Below are positions 21,820 through 34,241 of a stretch of 64,000 bases of DNA, piece by piece; positions within the stretch are counted from its first letter, which is position 1; each line of letters opens with the position of its first letter. The notes under the pieces are model-generated. The model was not told where the DNA came from. It saw only the letters and a list, made by a program, of their open reading frames with translations, and ran no database searches. The DNA lies in NCBI GenBank assembly GCA_948567375.1, contig OX419756.1:59250552-59314551 (forward strand), given 5' to 3'. The position numbers were made by a program, and so were the translations under genes. The stretch is from Lunularia cruciata (taxonomy: Eukaryota > Streptophyta > Marchantiopsida > Lunulariales > Lunulariaceae).

Positions 21820-21998
21820 TGACCACTTAATATACACATGCTTGCACACAAATCCATGTATTTAATCTAATAGTACAACTTCCTTTGAGTGGATCCTCTT
21901 TGCTATATAATAAAGACAAGGTGCTCCTTTGGGGCACTAGAGTATTGAATAATGAACCTTATGATTCTCTTGAGGTTTCTCTTGTTTGAAACATTACA
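21820..21998 (+). mobile_element. 3' end of a family-A LTR, right boundary of composite
   Basis: GGATCCTCTTTGCTATATAATAAAGACAAGGTGCTCC.. (about 21891 on) matches the TATA/R region of the solo LTR at 15730-16314 and ends ..ACATTACA at 21998. It is followed by TTGGA, the same five bases that precede the left LTR at 3657. A palindromic CTTGATATACCTATATCAAG lies just upstream (about 21780-21799). Confidence 0.6.
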
Positions 21999-22039
21999 TT
22001 GGATTACTTAAGATACTAATGTGAGGTAAATTATCACAT

Positions 22040-24560
22040 TAATAATGTTTATACCCAAGATTACTATAATAATATATAATTATAAAAGAGTTAATACAAG
22101 CTAATGAGTTAATAAAATTAACTATATATAACAAAAAGGAAATAGAAATACTTTAAATTTAAAATATTAAGAATATTCTAGAAGTATTTAGGAAATTTCT
22201 CTTGAGAAGTTTCTAAGAACTTTCCAAGAAATGATTAATTTGTGTGCCAAATTTATTATTAACTTAGCTTACATGACAAGTAAAGTACTATGTTAGCTTG
22301 CACTCCAAGAGATATGGCTTTAGGAAAGAACCTTCCTTAAAAGCATCTTGAGAACCTTATACCAAAATGGTATATAAATATCAAGGCCAAAGATCATACT
22401 ATGCATTTGGAGTTTCTCTCATTTGAAAATTCTAATGTAATATTCTATTCTCCTCCTTCTCTCATCAATCTTTTACATATGTATCAAAAAAAGAATTAGA
22501 TGGATAGAATTTATGGACCACCAAATTTATTTCTCCCAAACGATTAGGATTATCATGTCCATGTACTACCAAAGCATCATTTCACATTTCGGTAAATTTT
22601 ATGAACATAATCACCATGCTTGATGAACCATTGATCCTTTTGATTGGGATTGTGCGAAGAGTGGTGTACATGTTGCATCTACTTGTTACCTTAGAAAATT
22701 GCAAGTAGGTATTTTGGTAGAGTAGTAGTCATGGTGGTGATGTTTGAAGTTATAATTGTTAAGCAACTTTACTCAATTTTTGGAAGAGAAATCATCAACA
22801 ACAAGAGCATATCTAGAGAGTAGCATTTTGAGAAGGAGAAGAGAAAATTTGATTTCCAAAATCAAAGGTATTTGGAGGCAAGAATTTTTTGGGTACAATA
22901 GATAATTTTGTGTTTGATTGTGAACGTTATTTTGAAATCATAAATCTTCAATATGAATGGAGAAAGATTCTCTTGGCTTCAAGCTAATTAGATGGAATGG
23001 CAAAGCTATGGTGGCGATTCTAAGTGGAGCAAGCTCATTGGTAGTTTGTTGCTCTAATCTCAACATGAGAAACATGTAAGAAAGTAAATAATTGGAAGAT
23101 TCTAAACAATGAATGCTAAGTGAGCTGCACAAGATAGATTGGCAGAATTGAAGCATATTAATTCTATGTAAAGCTAAATCATTCAATTCCAAAACACCAA
23201 AATGAAAATTCAAAGATACTAGAAGGTAAAACTTTGGATTTATTTGTGAGGGGCTTGAACTCATGCATTAAATTGAAAATAACCATCCGAGAGCCCAAAC
23301 ACTTGAAAGAATCCATACAATTGGCTAAGTACTTTGATTTCTTGGTTACCAAAATATGGTTTTAACCTATAATTTCACAAAAACTCCAACGTAGACCACT
23401 TGGCACTACAAACAAAGAAAGATTATGACAAGTGATTGTTTTTATTGTTACCAAATTAGACATTGGATTGTCAAATGTCCAATTATGAATAGAAAAATTG
23501 CCCAAATGGAGTTCTTGGAACATGAGTAGAAGGGAAACAAAAATCCCAATAGGAAATATCAAGCCACTTATTGTGAGCTTGATTTCTCCAGAGAGATTGA
23601 AAGTCAACCTATGCAAGTTTGATACACTTGCAAGTTATAATATATAATTGTGATGTAGTAGTTTGGTTGATTGTGAGAGTTTTGAGAATTGCATATCTAT
23701 GCAATTAGTAAAAGAATTATATACTCTTATCAAATAAGTATTTGATAGTAGATTGATGATGGTGGATAGTGAAAAATATTTTACATTTTGTATCTTACAT
23801 CATGTTACATTCAAAATTGGGAAGGAATATTCAAACTATATAATTTTTGTAATAACTCCCCAACATTAATATTTCATTTTAGGTTTTCTTTGGCATGAAT
23901 AGCATAAAATTCAATTCTATTGGACTCAATAAAAAATTCAAATACAATACCAAGGTAAGAATTACCAATTAAGTTGGTTGGTATCTAAGACACCTAAGAA
24001 TAGTAGTCCCAACATAATAAATTTATCCATATAATAGCAAGAGAGAAAAATTTGGAGAAAGATATTCTTCTTTTTGAGATGTAGATCAAACCTATTGTGC
24101 AAGGAGATTGTGATTAGGATCAAAAATCAATGATTGACCAAATAGTTTAAGAGTTTATAGACATATTTCTAAATAAAATAGTTTAAGTGTTTGTAGATAT
24201 ATTTTTGGATGACCTTCCAAAGGAGTTACCTTCCAATCAAGGTATGTCTTTCAAGATCAAGCTATTGTCAAGTAGCACTCCAATGAGCCAACCAATCTAT
24301 AGATTCTCATCCAAGAAGTTAAAGAAACTTTAAAACAATATTGACCAAATTGTTGGAAAAGAATTTTATATGATATATTATATCTCCAAAGAAAGATGGA
24401 ATGCTTTGATTCTATATTGATTATTATGACCTTAGTAAACAAACCTTGAAGAATATAGATTTCTTGCCTTGAATTGATTGCTTGTTAGATCAATTAAATG
24501 GAGCATGATATTTTTCAAAGGTATATCTTTGAATCAGATATTGATATATTCCTATTGATA
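22040..24560 (+). mobile_element. Decayed, 3'-truncated relative of the right-end chromovirus
   Basis: The LTR ends CTTTTACA at 22477 and aligns with the LTRs at 57717-58127 and 63683-63988 in reverse orientation (shared GCATTTGGAGTTT, GAATATTCTAGAAGTAT). Downstream, 22880-23080 matches the gag of that element (..ATTTTGTGTTTGATTGTGAACG.., GGTGGCGATTCTAAGTGGAG). The reading at about 24170-24300 gives FLDDLPKELPSNQ, matching the pre-RT region FLDDLPKGLPSDQ. The sequence stops being recognisable near 24560, inside RT. It is heavily mutated and AT-rich. The left LTR boundary is uncertain. Confidence 0.65.
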
Positions 24561-24693
24561 ATAAATATATTCCTATATTTAAAAAATTTATATTTTACAC
24601 TAATTATGAATATTTTGAATATCTAATTTACTTTTTGTGTTCACTAATACTTTGATAATTTTCATAGATTGTATGCATTAGATATTAGAAAAA

Positions 24694-24957
24694 TTATTGA
24701 ATCTGCGTAATAGTGTTTTTGAATGATATTCTAATTTACAATAAAATAAAAATAAAATACAAAAATCACCTACAAGAAATCAAAAACAACTAAGCCCATG
24801 AGAGTTTTATTATAAGAAGTCCATGTATACCATTTGGTTAAAATTTTTTATCTGTTATTGAATCTGCTTGTTCTAGAATGATATTCTAATTTACAATAAA
24901 ATAAAAATAGAATACAAAAATCACATCCAAGAAATCCGAAAACAACTAAGCCTATGG
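24694..24957. repeat. About 100-bp direct repeat, period about 162 bp
   Basis: TATTGAATCTGC..GATATTCTAATTTACAATAAAATAAAAAT..CAAAAACAACTAAGCC occurs at 24694-24796 and again at 24856-24947. It lies in AT-rich sequence between the truncated retroelement and the F-box remnant. Origin unknown. Confidence 0.75.
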
Positions 24958-25519
24958 AAGTCTAGGGTAAGCAAGGAAGCTGCCCGTCTGCAAGCTCGTG
25001 CAATCAGCATAGCAAACCCTGTGCAACATTTGAGACGGAAAAGTTCAGGTAGCCTTGCAAAGTTTGGGATCATGTCATCCTGCTATTGGAACCAGTTCAA
25101 AGTTACACTCAAAGTTTACGATCTATTCTGACCGCAACATCGATACAGTACCCCAATTTTACCTTTCTCCTTCAGAGATTATAGGCTGCTCTAGCACTCG
25201 TGGTGCCTGGGATGCTTATTTGAAAGTAGCTGTTCCCATGCAGCTTTTTCAAGCTTGCTGTTTACTTCTATAGTGTAGGCAATAGTTGTAATGACTGAAA
25301 CAGGGACTCTGGTTTACCCACCGTTCATGATCTCTGCCTTTTCCTTTTAATGTCTTTCCTTTCAGTGTCACTGTGTATATAGGGAGCAGGGGAAGGAATT
25401 CTCTCCTTACCTCATGTGATATTGCCGATAAATTGATGAAAATGGTTACAAAATGGAGAGTCAAATTCCCTTCCTAATCAAGTCTACCATCTATTCGAGG
25501 CTGGAATACAAGATCCATT
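24958..25519. other. Spacer without recognised genes
   Basis: Mixed-composition sequence downstream of the minus-strand F-box remnant. It may include its former 3' untranslated region. No conserved reading frame seen. Confidence 0.4.
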
Positions 25520-26735
25520 CTGTTGCTAACCGCACCACTGCAACATCTGCAGAAACGGCCAATTGGTATGGGGGCCCGAATTCGAGCCGAATTCGGCCCG
25601 AACATGAGGACAAGCTCGGTCTGTGATAGAGCACCATTCATTCGTACTCGTATTGAACAAACTCACGTGCTGCAATCTTCTTTCAGCTCCACCAGACTGT
25701 CTTGATATCGCCTTGGAGTAACAAAGCAGTGCCTCTGGTTTCACGACGGCCTTCAGAAACTCCTTTCCATTTTCTGATTGAAGAACTGGAAAGTGCAGTG
25801 GATGACCACCGTTCCTTCCAGAAACCATTGACGAGATCATCTCCAGTTCCAACACGCTCCCAAACATGCACGTCAGCAAAGCAGAAGAACCCCTGAGCGG
25901 ATGCAAAACCTCTATTATGCCCCACCAAAAACACCCTCCCCCCACAATCCTCCAACTGCAGGTGCTGCAACAATCTCCCTGATAAAAAAGGCAATGGAAA
26001 AGAGCTCCAGACCTCCTCTTCAGCATTGTATACAAGTACAACGTACTCCCACTTATTCACTGCTTTCCCAATGTAGAATAAACATCCACTACGGGTTATG
26101 ACAGAGGAGTTATGCACTGGTGGTAACAGTTTCGGTAAACTGGGGGAACTGGTCCACCTGACGAGTTTCCAGCATTTGCTGTGGGAATCATACACGTCTG
26201 TTCCCATGGCCAAGCTTATGAGAATCACTTTGTACCTGTTGGGGTTGATATTATCCTTTCCACTGAGCATTTACACCACAAGGGGGTTCCAAACACTTGA
26301 CCTTCCTGGTAGTTTCATGGAGATCCCTTCTCTCATAGGATTGCAAATCAGCAAGTTCCTGAAGCATGGAGCTTGAAAATTGTAGGCTGAGGTTCTTTCC
26401 ATGTATAGTAGCAAACCCCTAGAGGTTGCCAATACTGCGTAGATCCGTGGATCTGGGAAGTGTTTGAGGATTTCCTGATGGGTTGTGTTTGTTGCCGGGT
26501 GGTAGCACGTAATCTTCGATATCCTTGAAGCCATTGGCCCATAATCCCTAAGAAAAAGTCGGTATTTTTCGACAGGTGCGTAACGAGATCGGATTTAAAA
26601 AAAAACTGCACAGTCCCGCAGTACTGAGAACTTCTTGCAGACGAGTCTGAATCTCGTCAGCACCTGCACCGGAAGCCTCGCCAGAACCGCAAGCAGCAGG
26701 TCATCTGGAAGGTTTCTCCACACACATGGATCCAT
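25520..26735 (-). pseudogene. F-box (F-box/kelch-type) protein, broken
   Basis: From an ATG at 26735 the minus strand encodes MDPCVWRNLPDDLLLAVLA then RLPVQVLTRFRLVCKKF, a clear F-box (binds SKP1 in SCF ubiquitin ligases). The frame shifts at a T9 run (A9 on the + strand, about 26598-26606) and again near 26560. It then follows a second frame (SRISKITCYHPATN..LLICNPM) typical of plant F-box-associated or kelch domains, hits a TAA at 26271-26273, continues to about 25700 and shifts once more before LFNTSTNEW (about 25612-25640). Four separate lesions argue for a pseudogene, though the T9 shift alone could be a sequencing error. Substrate unknown. Confidence 0.75.
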
Positions 26736-28239
26736 AACGCCAACGAACTATTGTCTCTGTCAGTCACGAAGTGATGGGTACCTTAGGATTTGTGTGTGCC
26801 CGCAGCACCTCCAATAGAATTTCAATGGTCTACTTTCTCAAGACATCACCATACATCCGCCTCAAGGTCCTAAGGTGTTCGTCTCCCGATCATTCACACA
26901 GATGCGAGACGGCAAGGCGATTCCCATCATGCGCACAACCAATCTCAGAGACAAGAAACTGAAGTCTAGTTCCCAGCTACTCGGAGCAAACCAATCCATC
27001 AAACGTCATTTAGACTGGGTACTGTGCTGGGACATGGCCGGATATTTGATTTGCCGCTCTCAGGATCTGTTCCCGCCGAAACTTGCGTACGAAAGGAAAA
27101 TTCAGCAGTGTTAAAAGTCGTCCGACCTTCTGCTCCCGGGGAAAGATTCTCCAGAATACGGGACGAGTAACAAATCGAAAGCAGTCTTCTGTGCACAAGC
27201 CAAGCACGGGCTAAACACGGGCTAAACACGGGCTAGACACGGGCTGCGGATGCCAACAACGTAATCTCTGACCTTTGTTTTCAATCTCCAAGTCTTCCGA
27301 CTTGCGTTTCTTGTAACTGAGAGCATAGACTTTATCCGCCTAGTATACAGTGTCGGATGGAGTTTATGGATGCTGTACCCACTGTCAAACAGGTGATGAA
27401 GCATCAAACACAGAACTCCTGTGGAGGTAATTCCAAAGTTTGGGAAAAAGCTTTTTCTTTAGGCGTGCATTGCGTTTCTCTTTGAATTGGCTGCTTGATT
27501 ATACGAGCACAATTGCAGCACACTATCTCTTATCTGATTCCGTGGGTCATGATTCATAAACTGCGTCATGATCCGTAAACTGCACTGACAGGAGATACGG
27601 TCTGCACGGCATGTTGTGCTCTTCCGACGTCGAACTACTGTTTCCAGTAACAAAGTCCAGCTACTATGTGCTTGGCCTGCTGAATTCTTTAGCTCGCTTT
27701 GCCTATGTGAATCTACTCCTTCCTGAACTCTCGCTTTACGCCAAACACAGCTGAGTAGACTTCTTATAACTTGTGTTTGAAACTTCGTTATGGCCCATTT
27801 GCAATGCGGCCATTATTGAATCAGAAAGAAATTTTGGTACTCTCGTTCTCGAGTTATTTATGCAGCTCCCGGTTAGATAAGTTGCTGGTTTGTAAATATT
27901 TCCACAGGCTCTGAGTTGTGATGGTTCACTGCAAAATTAAGGTAACATACATTGAGTAATCTCGGGCTAAACGTCGGAAATGCACAAAGAATCGCCAGAT
28001 GTGTATCGCCTTCCCGCTGAAATTTGATTTCATATGAGAAGTTCAGCAAAAACTTAAAGATGAGAATGTTGAGTTGCTTTCTTTTAAGGGGAGGCTGTGG
28101 CGTCCCAAGACATTAGAAGCACATGCACTGAGACTAAGAACTTCTCGTATGTCAGGGAAGCGATGTAAGACAGCTACCTAGGTTTGAATTAAAGAAAGGG
28201 ATAGGGAAGCGATTTCGGCTGTACAAGGAAGAGGGAAGG
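26736..28239. other. Spacer between F-box remnant and ARP5, with two short tandem repeats
   Basis: It holds an 11-bp tandem repeat (CACGGGCTAAA, nearly four units, 27205-27248) and a 19-bp tandem duplication (TCATGATTCATAAACTGCG, 27547-27584). No convincing coding sequence on either strand. Confidence 0.55.
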
Positions 28240-31200
28240 TTAGGAGAATGAACTGAAATGCGAATAAGTAAGCTTATGCTTCCGTAGCCAGTCTGGACCC
28301 CTTTCCTCGTACTCTTGTTTCGAGAAAGCAAACCGTCTGAAAGGTCCTGAGCTTGCATACGCTGAGGCTCCTCGCCATGCGTCTAAGAGAGGGTCAGCTG
28401 CCTTAACAACTCTAATGGTCGAACCGAAAGGTCTGCACGCTTTCAGTTCTGCCGCCAATCGCTCATCAAGTCCAGTAAAAAGCGTATTGCCTCCCGTTAG
28501 AAGTATTGTACCCTTTACGACTAGTTCGTGAAGATTTTCCGGCAATCTTCTCAACGAAGCTCCTACCATTTCACCTATTCCAACCTGATCAACACCGACC
28601 ATTGTTGGTTGCAAAACGATTTCGGGACAGCGAAAGCGCTCCACTCCTAGAGAGATGCGAAAATCTTCTGCGGTCAGTGGTTTTGGTGCCTGCACCTCCA
28701 CAGTCGTTTTCTGTGCTCCTTGGGCTAAACCTGGGGTCGGTTGGAAAGTGGGATCTATTTCCTGAGATAATGCGTGGAAGGTGGTACACAAATTGTTAAG
28801 CATAGTTATGGGAACTGATAACGAGCTGTCACGAGCAAGTTCATTGCAACTTCTGAATGCACCGCACGACAGATCGGGATAACAAGCAAGGTTTTCAGCG
28901 CTCTTAAGTCCAACAAAGCCTTGCTACTTCATTCTAGGCAGACATTGCAACTAGACACGTGGTACGCATCTAGGAAGGGAAAGAGAGAAAAGAGAGGCAC
29001 ACGGAGCCTGTCTAGAGCATCTGCGCAAGATTTACCAACTCAAAGATGGAAAAATTAGAACAACTTCAGGATCCCGAGGTGGCAAACATAATCAGAAAGG
29101 GATAGGGAAAAGTGTGTTCTCGGTACCTGAAGCCTAGCCTCCAACCGGACTAACTCAGCATCATCCTCTTCCGCATCCTCATCGTCCTCACCATCTTTAC
29201 CCATTCGTTTATAGAGTTGCCAGTCTTCATCCTTCATGCCAAATGTATCTTCTTCTTTACCCCTATCAAAAGCAGCCGTAGTAAGGAGCCTCATGCGTTC
29301 CTTCTGTACTGCAGTAAGGCGTTCACCTCGTCCTCCAAGTACAAGGGTCCCTGTTGCAGGCTGACCTGCAACTGACGCAACAGAACCATTCTTTTGCCGT
29401 TTCCGTTTCCGTTGCTCAGCCCGTGCAGCCAATTCTCCATGCCGAGTACGAAGCTCCTCTAAGTACTGCTCTGGATTAGCCCTACAACACCAGAGTAAAA
29501 AACCGTGAAATTCTATTCCGAACGACTGAAAGTATCCCAGGTTCACTAAGCAGAAGACAGGTCTGAGATTATTGATTGGTGGAAATCAAATCTACTCAGC
29601 ATCTTCACTTGTGCATCCCAAGGGTGAACAGCCTTGAAATGTATGGTACTTCAAGTAGCTTTAGAGTGAGTAATGTGAGTCTGAACTTCACATTTCAGGA
29701 AACATGTACGAATCATGCTTAGAAAGTGCTTCTCTACAGAAAGCTTACAAGCGGCGTTCCTCATCTAGTTGCTTCTCGCGCTCCTTCTCTAAACCTTCCT
29801 CTTGGCGTTTCTGTTTTGCTCGGGCTCGGCCCTCTGACGTCATCTTCAGAAATCTCTGCCTCTTCTTCTCTTTGAGCTGCAAGTATGTGTTGGGAGTTAG
29901 GCTCTGCATCCTTCAGCTACACGGTATTTGTTTCAGACAAAAACACTTAGCATACAAGGGTATCAACGCCAGAGTGCTGGCGTCATTTAACTCCCTACAT
30001 CCCCCACACTGAAAAATGTTAGAAAGCATGGCCCATTTTATAATCAAGTTCTTAAAGTTTCTATTTTGCGGACGCATACCTGTTCAACTGTTAGCAGGCT
30101 ATTCGGGATGTCCAGTAGAGGATACTTCTCCTTCTCGGTGGAGTCGTCAACCTTCTCAGGCTCTGGTAGCACTGCTTCTCCTTTCAGTTTTCGCAAAGCG
30201 ATAGAAGACTTCGAGAGGGCAGCCTGTATCTCCTCCCTCGAAAGATAACCACTCTCGGCAAGGAGAGCATCAGTATCCTCATCACCAGCGTCACCTAAAT
30301 TTTGCAGCAGTACCTCTAAGCCGAGTACCTCAGTTTCTAAATCACCTATTTTAGTAGAGCGTTTTGCAGCCGCCATTTCCCGTAAACGCTGACCCTGTTT
30401 CTCTCTAATTGCGGCTTTCCGTGCAATCTCCTCCTCAGTTGCCGGTTCTTTCTCAGGTGGAGGTGGCACCCAGGGCAGCTGCCACACTCTTGTTTTCTCC
30501 TCTGCTTCAGAACCACCTCTCTGCTCCACGCATTAAAACAACGCAAGACATGGATATCATTATGTGGGCAAAATCTGATCATCATCACATCTGAATGATT
30601 CGCTATGCGTCGTATAATTATTCAGTGACAGTTACCTGTCCACGAACAACGTATAAGTCAAGCCGTGGTGATGCAATATTTTACCTGAAAAGTTTCCAAT
30701 TCAGAATGATAATCACTAGCAATGTAGCAGTGTTCTTGCTTCAATTCCTCAACCTTCTCCCAACCTATGCTATTTCTGCATATAGTGGGTCGAGTGCAAG
30801 ACAATGTCAGATGCAGCCATGCCGTGCAGACTCATCCCTTGTAAAACGTGATGGCCTATCTATTGCTACGCGATATTGAGGCAAGAAACAGTTCCTCACA
30901 GCAAGCTTATGATTAGCCCCCGGTCAGTGTCAGTACATCTTTGTAATAGATGAATGGATTTGGCCCCAAATGCGATAGAGATAGAGACGAAAAGGAGATA
31001 AAAACACGTAGGAGCAACCAGAGACAGTCCTTGAGCGGTACTAAATAAACTTCAGACCCGGATGCTTTCTAGAGTACAAATATCAATCATCTTCAAATAC
31101 TCTACTACGTCTCTTACTCCAAAGTTTAGAAAGGAAGACTAGGAAGCAAACAAGAAAATATCCTCAACCACTGCATCTCGAACCGACTTAAAGCACGAAA

Positions 31201-33697
31201 TACATACACGTGATAAGGGTACTGCAAAGAAAGAAGGCGTTTCAGATAATCAGTGACGTGATAACCTCCAACTGGAGTTCTGACCGCTGCTTCCATGACA
31301 GGTTCTCCATCAATTATCTGCTCGACAATCCAATCGACTCAACGACCTGAGAATCCTGGTAATAACATGTAATACAAGTTGAAGTTGCAATTAAGGTGAA
31401 GCATTCGTCCAATAACGTGCCCAGAAGGATCTTAGATGTGATAACTAGCAAGAGATTCACCTAGGCGAAGATACAAGCTGAAGAATCCACCAGTGATATT
31501 TCTTTCTTTTTACAGCGGATCTCACTTACTGGTATAACATGGGTGGCCATATGGCCTGAGCAGACAACCACCCCATCAGGTTCACAGACACCTTGACTTT
31601 TGTTGTGCATATACCCGAAAATTCCGTCGACTCCAAAAGCTGCAATTACAGGAAGTTGTAAATTTGAGAATCTTGTCGCCTATTAGAAGCCCAAAAGACT
31701 GCGAACCCAATCGGTTTGCCAAACCAAGATTCCAGGTTAATTACAAAATTCGGTTCAGATGAGTTGTAGGAGTGGGAAGAATACGATAAACAACGCTCCA
31801 AGAGTGACATGATAAAAGTCAAGGTGAGATGTTAAATGGGGAGTTGGTAAACGAAGAGAAATGTACGCCTAGTGCTTTTGCATCGCTGGAACCTACCTAT
31901 CTAGACACATTAACCTGGAAGCTAACGTACCTACAGCAGGTACGTCGTACGCTTCAAAAAGAAGTTCTGCCATCTTGCCTCGGCAATAAACGGGATTGCA
32001 AGGACACTCAGTCATGAGTATCGGATGGTCCACCTGCAGAACCACACATCAATGATAGTCAAGAACTCTAGGAGATGAAGTTTCTAAGTAGGCAAACAGA
32101 CAACCGGTAGACTAAGGAACCTGTCAAAACATCGGCCAAGCTTGGCAGCACAGCACGAAGTAAAAAATAGTTCTGAAGTCGTTCTTGTATCTGAATGCTT
32201 CAAACTTCTCAGTAAGCTTTGGGCGTCTCTGAGCAACTCTGTTGACAATATACATTCAAAAGGATTGGCCCAAGTTTGTCGGGCATATATGAGTAATGGG
32301 AGCAGAAACCGTTCCCAGAGCGAGAAATCCAAATCCACTGTCTGTAGACAATATACACTGTTCACCACTACAGACTTCAAATTGAGATGGATAATGTGTG
32401 GAAAAGAATATTTAGCAATGCCGGATTCACTTGCATACATGTGAGTGCACTTCTGACTGATCATTACCTGATTATCCGATTCAAGACCCAATCTCTCAAA
32501 GGCGTAGTCCAAGATCTGCGAAAAACACACATGCCAAACTTAACAAACTTACAGGAGCGTATGAACAACAGGCCTCCACCCCGAGTAGCAGATAGAAATT
32601 CACGTGTACAGTTCAGAAGCATAAGACGTATGTTTGCTCTTGTAACAGAGATATTATGAGAGGAAGACATTAAACAACATACAGATTCCATGGTCTCATA
32701 CTGGTAAACGACATTCCCATCGAACGGTGTACGCATAGCAGCCCGTGTAAAATCAAAAGCCTTCACCAGTGATGGATCAAAGTCGCCAACAACGTTCACA
32801 ATTTCTCCTGTTTACCAAAATAGATCTAAGTCAGACAAGGTGACCTCACATGGTAAACGGGTAAATGACTGTTGCATGCAACTTGGCAATCATAGATTAT
32901 CAACCACCTCACGTTGGTCGTACATAAAAGCTAAACTACAGCACTCCAATTGTTGCGGTTTGTTCACTTTTTCCCACTTCACAAGAAGCGAGAGCTCACT
33001 AGTTGTAGGTTCTCGTGTTTCTGAGTCAGCATAGTCGCTCAGAGTTCAGTCTGTTATGAGGTGAACCAAATATTTTTTCCAAAAAGATTAGCCCACTTCC
33101 ACATGAGGGATATGCATACCTGACGCTCTGTGGCGAGGCTTATTGACAACATTACGGAATTCAAATCTTGGAGTGTCCTCCCCAGCCCATCTGAAAATTC
33201 CAAAGTTGGTAAGTTGGACTGAATCATCGCTTGTGTTCCATCACCAACAAAAGTTTCCTACCAATTGCAACTTCTCGACTTTCCGGTAGAACATTTGAGC
33301 AGTTTTAGGCAAACATATCCGCAATACTATGGAGCTTTTCCTGAAGATATCTTCAATTTTCATAAAGTCTGACGAGCATGGAGACCACTTCAATTCCGCT
33401 TCAAGTACAGGGTTACTATACTCGAAGCGCATTCCACACTCGCCCCGAAGAAAAATTGAAGCAATGCTGACGAGTACAAGTAACGAAACGCAACAAAATA
33501 ACCAGAACCTACGCTCTCACGATTAAATCCAAACCAAATCAAACCAAAAAGAAAATAAGCAAATGAAACTCGAGCAATTACAGAGATACATACCCCATGC
33601 GGCAATGAAATGCACCATTGTCGATGACCAGAGGAGTACGTCGGGGTACGAGATGATAATCCCGCTGCCGCCGCGGTCGTATTGATGTTTCCGCCAT
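28240..33697 (-). CDS. ARP5: Actin-related protein 5, INO80 chromatin-remodelling subunit
   Basis: Nuclear actin-related protein of the INO80 complex, needed for nucleosome remodelling and DNA repair. Twelve coding exons on the minus strand: 33594-33697, 33120-33190, 32683-32807, 32468-32515, 31931-32033, 31530-31639, 31208-31317, 30685-30769, 30080-30520, 29749-29876, 29127-29481, 28240-28761. They sum to 2202 nt, 733 residues plus stop, with GT-AG borders and matching phases throughout; plant ARP5 is about this length. Actin-fold landmarks: [16 protein letters not shown] (ATP-binding start), [27 protein letters not shown], and near the end [15 protein letters not shown] and [11 protein letters not shown]. 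The long Lys/Glu-rich insertion (exons 9-11, with WQLPWVPPP and [18 protein letters not shown]) is the ARP5 hallmark and separates it from actin and ARP6. No lesion seen. Confidence 0.93.
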
Positions 33698-34241
33698 CAC
33701 GCGAGACTGAGCAGCAATGCAATGTCTCGCTCTCTTCCAAAACTGGAAACCTAGAGATATCAACTAAACTTCATTGATTCTTACACGACCCAACGAGTAC
33801 TCAAATGCAGGAATCGTTGAACCACTACTCTCAGAATCCTCCTTCCTATGTCTTCAGCTTTACACAGTAGAGATAGAGAAGGACAAAAGATATTAGAATT
33901 TGGGCGAATCAAATCAAATCCGACGACCCGCGAAACTTCAACATCCGCTCGGTGCCCCCTCTCCTTCCAGTAGAGGATTCCCTGCAGTTTACTTGCGTGG
34001 CTAACAGAGGGTGATAGAATGCCGTTTTCCGCGCTAAAAGCGCCTCTAACTTAGAGCGACCATTAAGTTATAGTGGAGGGCTTAGGGTTTAGCTCGAGAC
34101 ACAGATTTCTGCACCGCTCTTGAGCATGTGAGCGTCGATCTCACCGCGGAGAATTCGGTCTACGAGGACTTGTTAGGAATTTTGTAGATTGGAAGTTGTT
34201 CACTCGAATCCCGTCAAGCGGGAGAAGGGATATTGATAGCA
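33698..34241. promoter_or_regulatory. Divergent promoter region shared by ARP5 and REX4
   Basis: 544 bp separate the two start codons, which point away from each other, so the region must hold both 5' leaders and promoters. A plant telo-box in reverse orientation (TTAGGGTTT) lies at 34082-34090. No TATA box is evident, as is usual for housekeeping bidirectional promoters. Confidence 0.6.

Larger units (their letters stand above)
3657..21998 (+). mobile_element. Composite decayed LTR-retrotransposon block (two internal copies) with DNMT and PHD domains
   Basis: The left end is an LTR starting TGTAATACC at 3657; the right end is the same LTR family ending ATTACA at 21998. The five bases outside each end are both TTGGA (3652-3656 and 21999-22003), consistent with a target-site duplication. 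Inside lie a 430-bp repeat (4190-4631 and about 20011-20458), a leader, one nearly complete gag-pol copy (5921 to about 12908) and a second copy lacking the gag N-terminus (about 12975-19740). Domain order is Gag, aspartic protease, C5-cytosine methyltransferase, reverse transcriptase, RNase H and integrase in both copies; a PHD finger follows the integrase in copy 2. Both copies are full of stops and frameshifts, so the block is dead. The outer boundaries are inference; the domain content is read directly. Confidence 0.65.

Noticed and set aside
27205-27248. 11-bp tandem repeat as a telomeric or satellite array
   Set aside because: Fewer than four units and no resemblance to plant telomere repeats.
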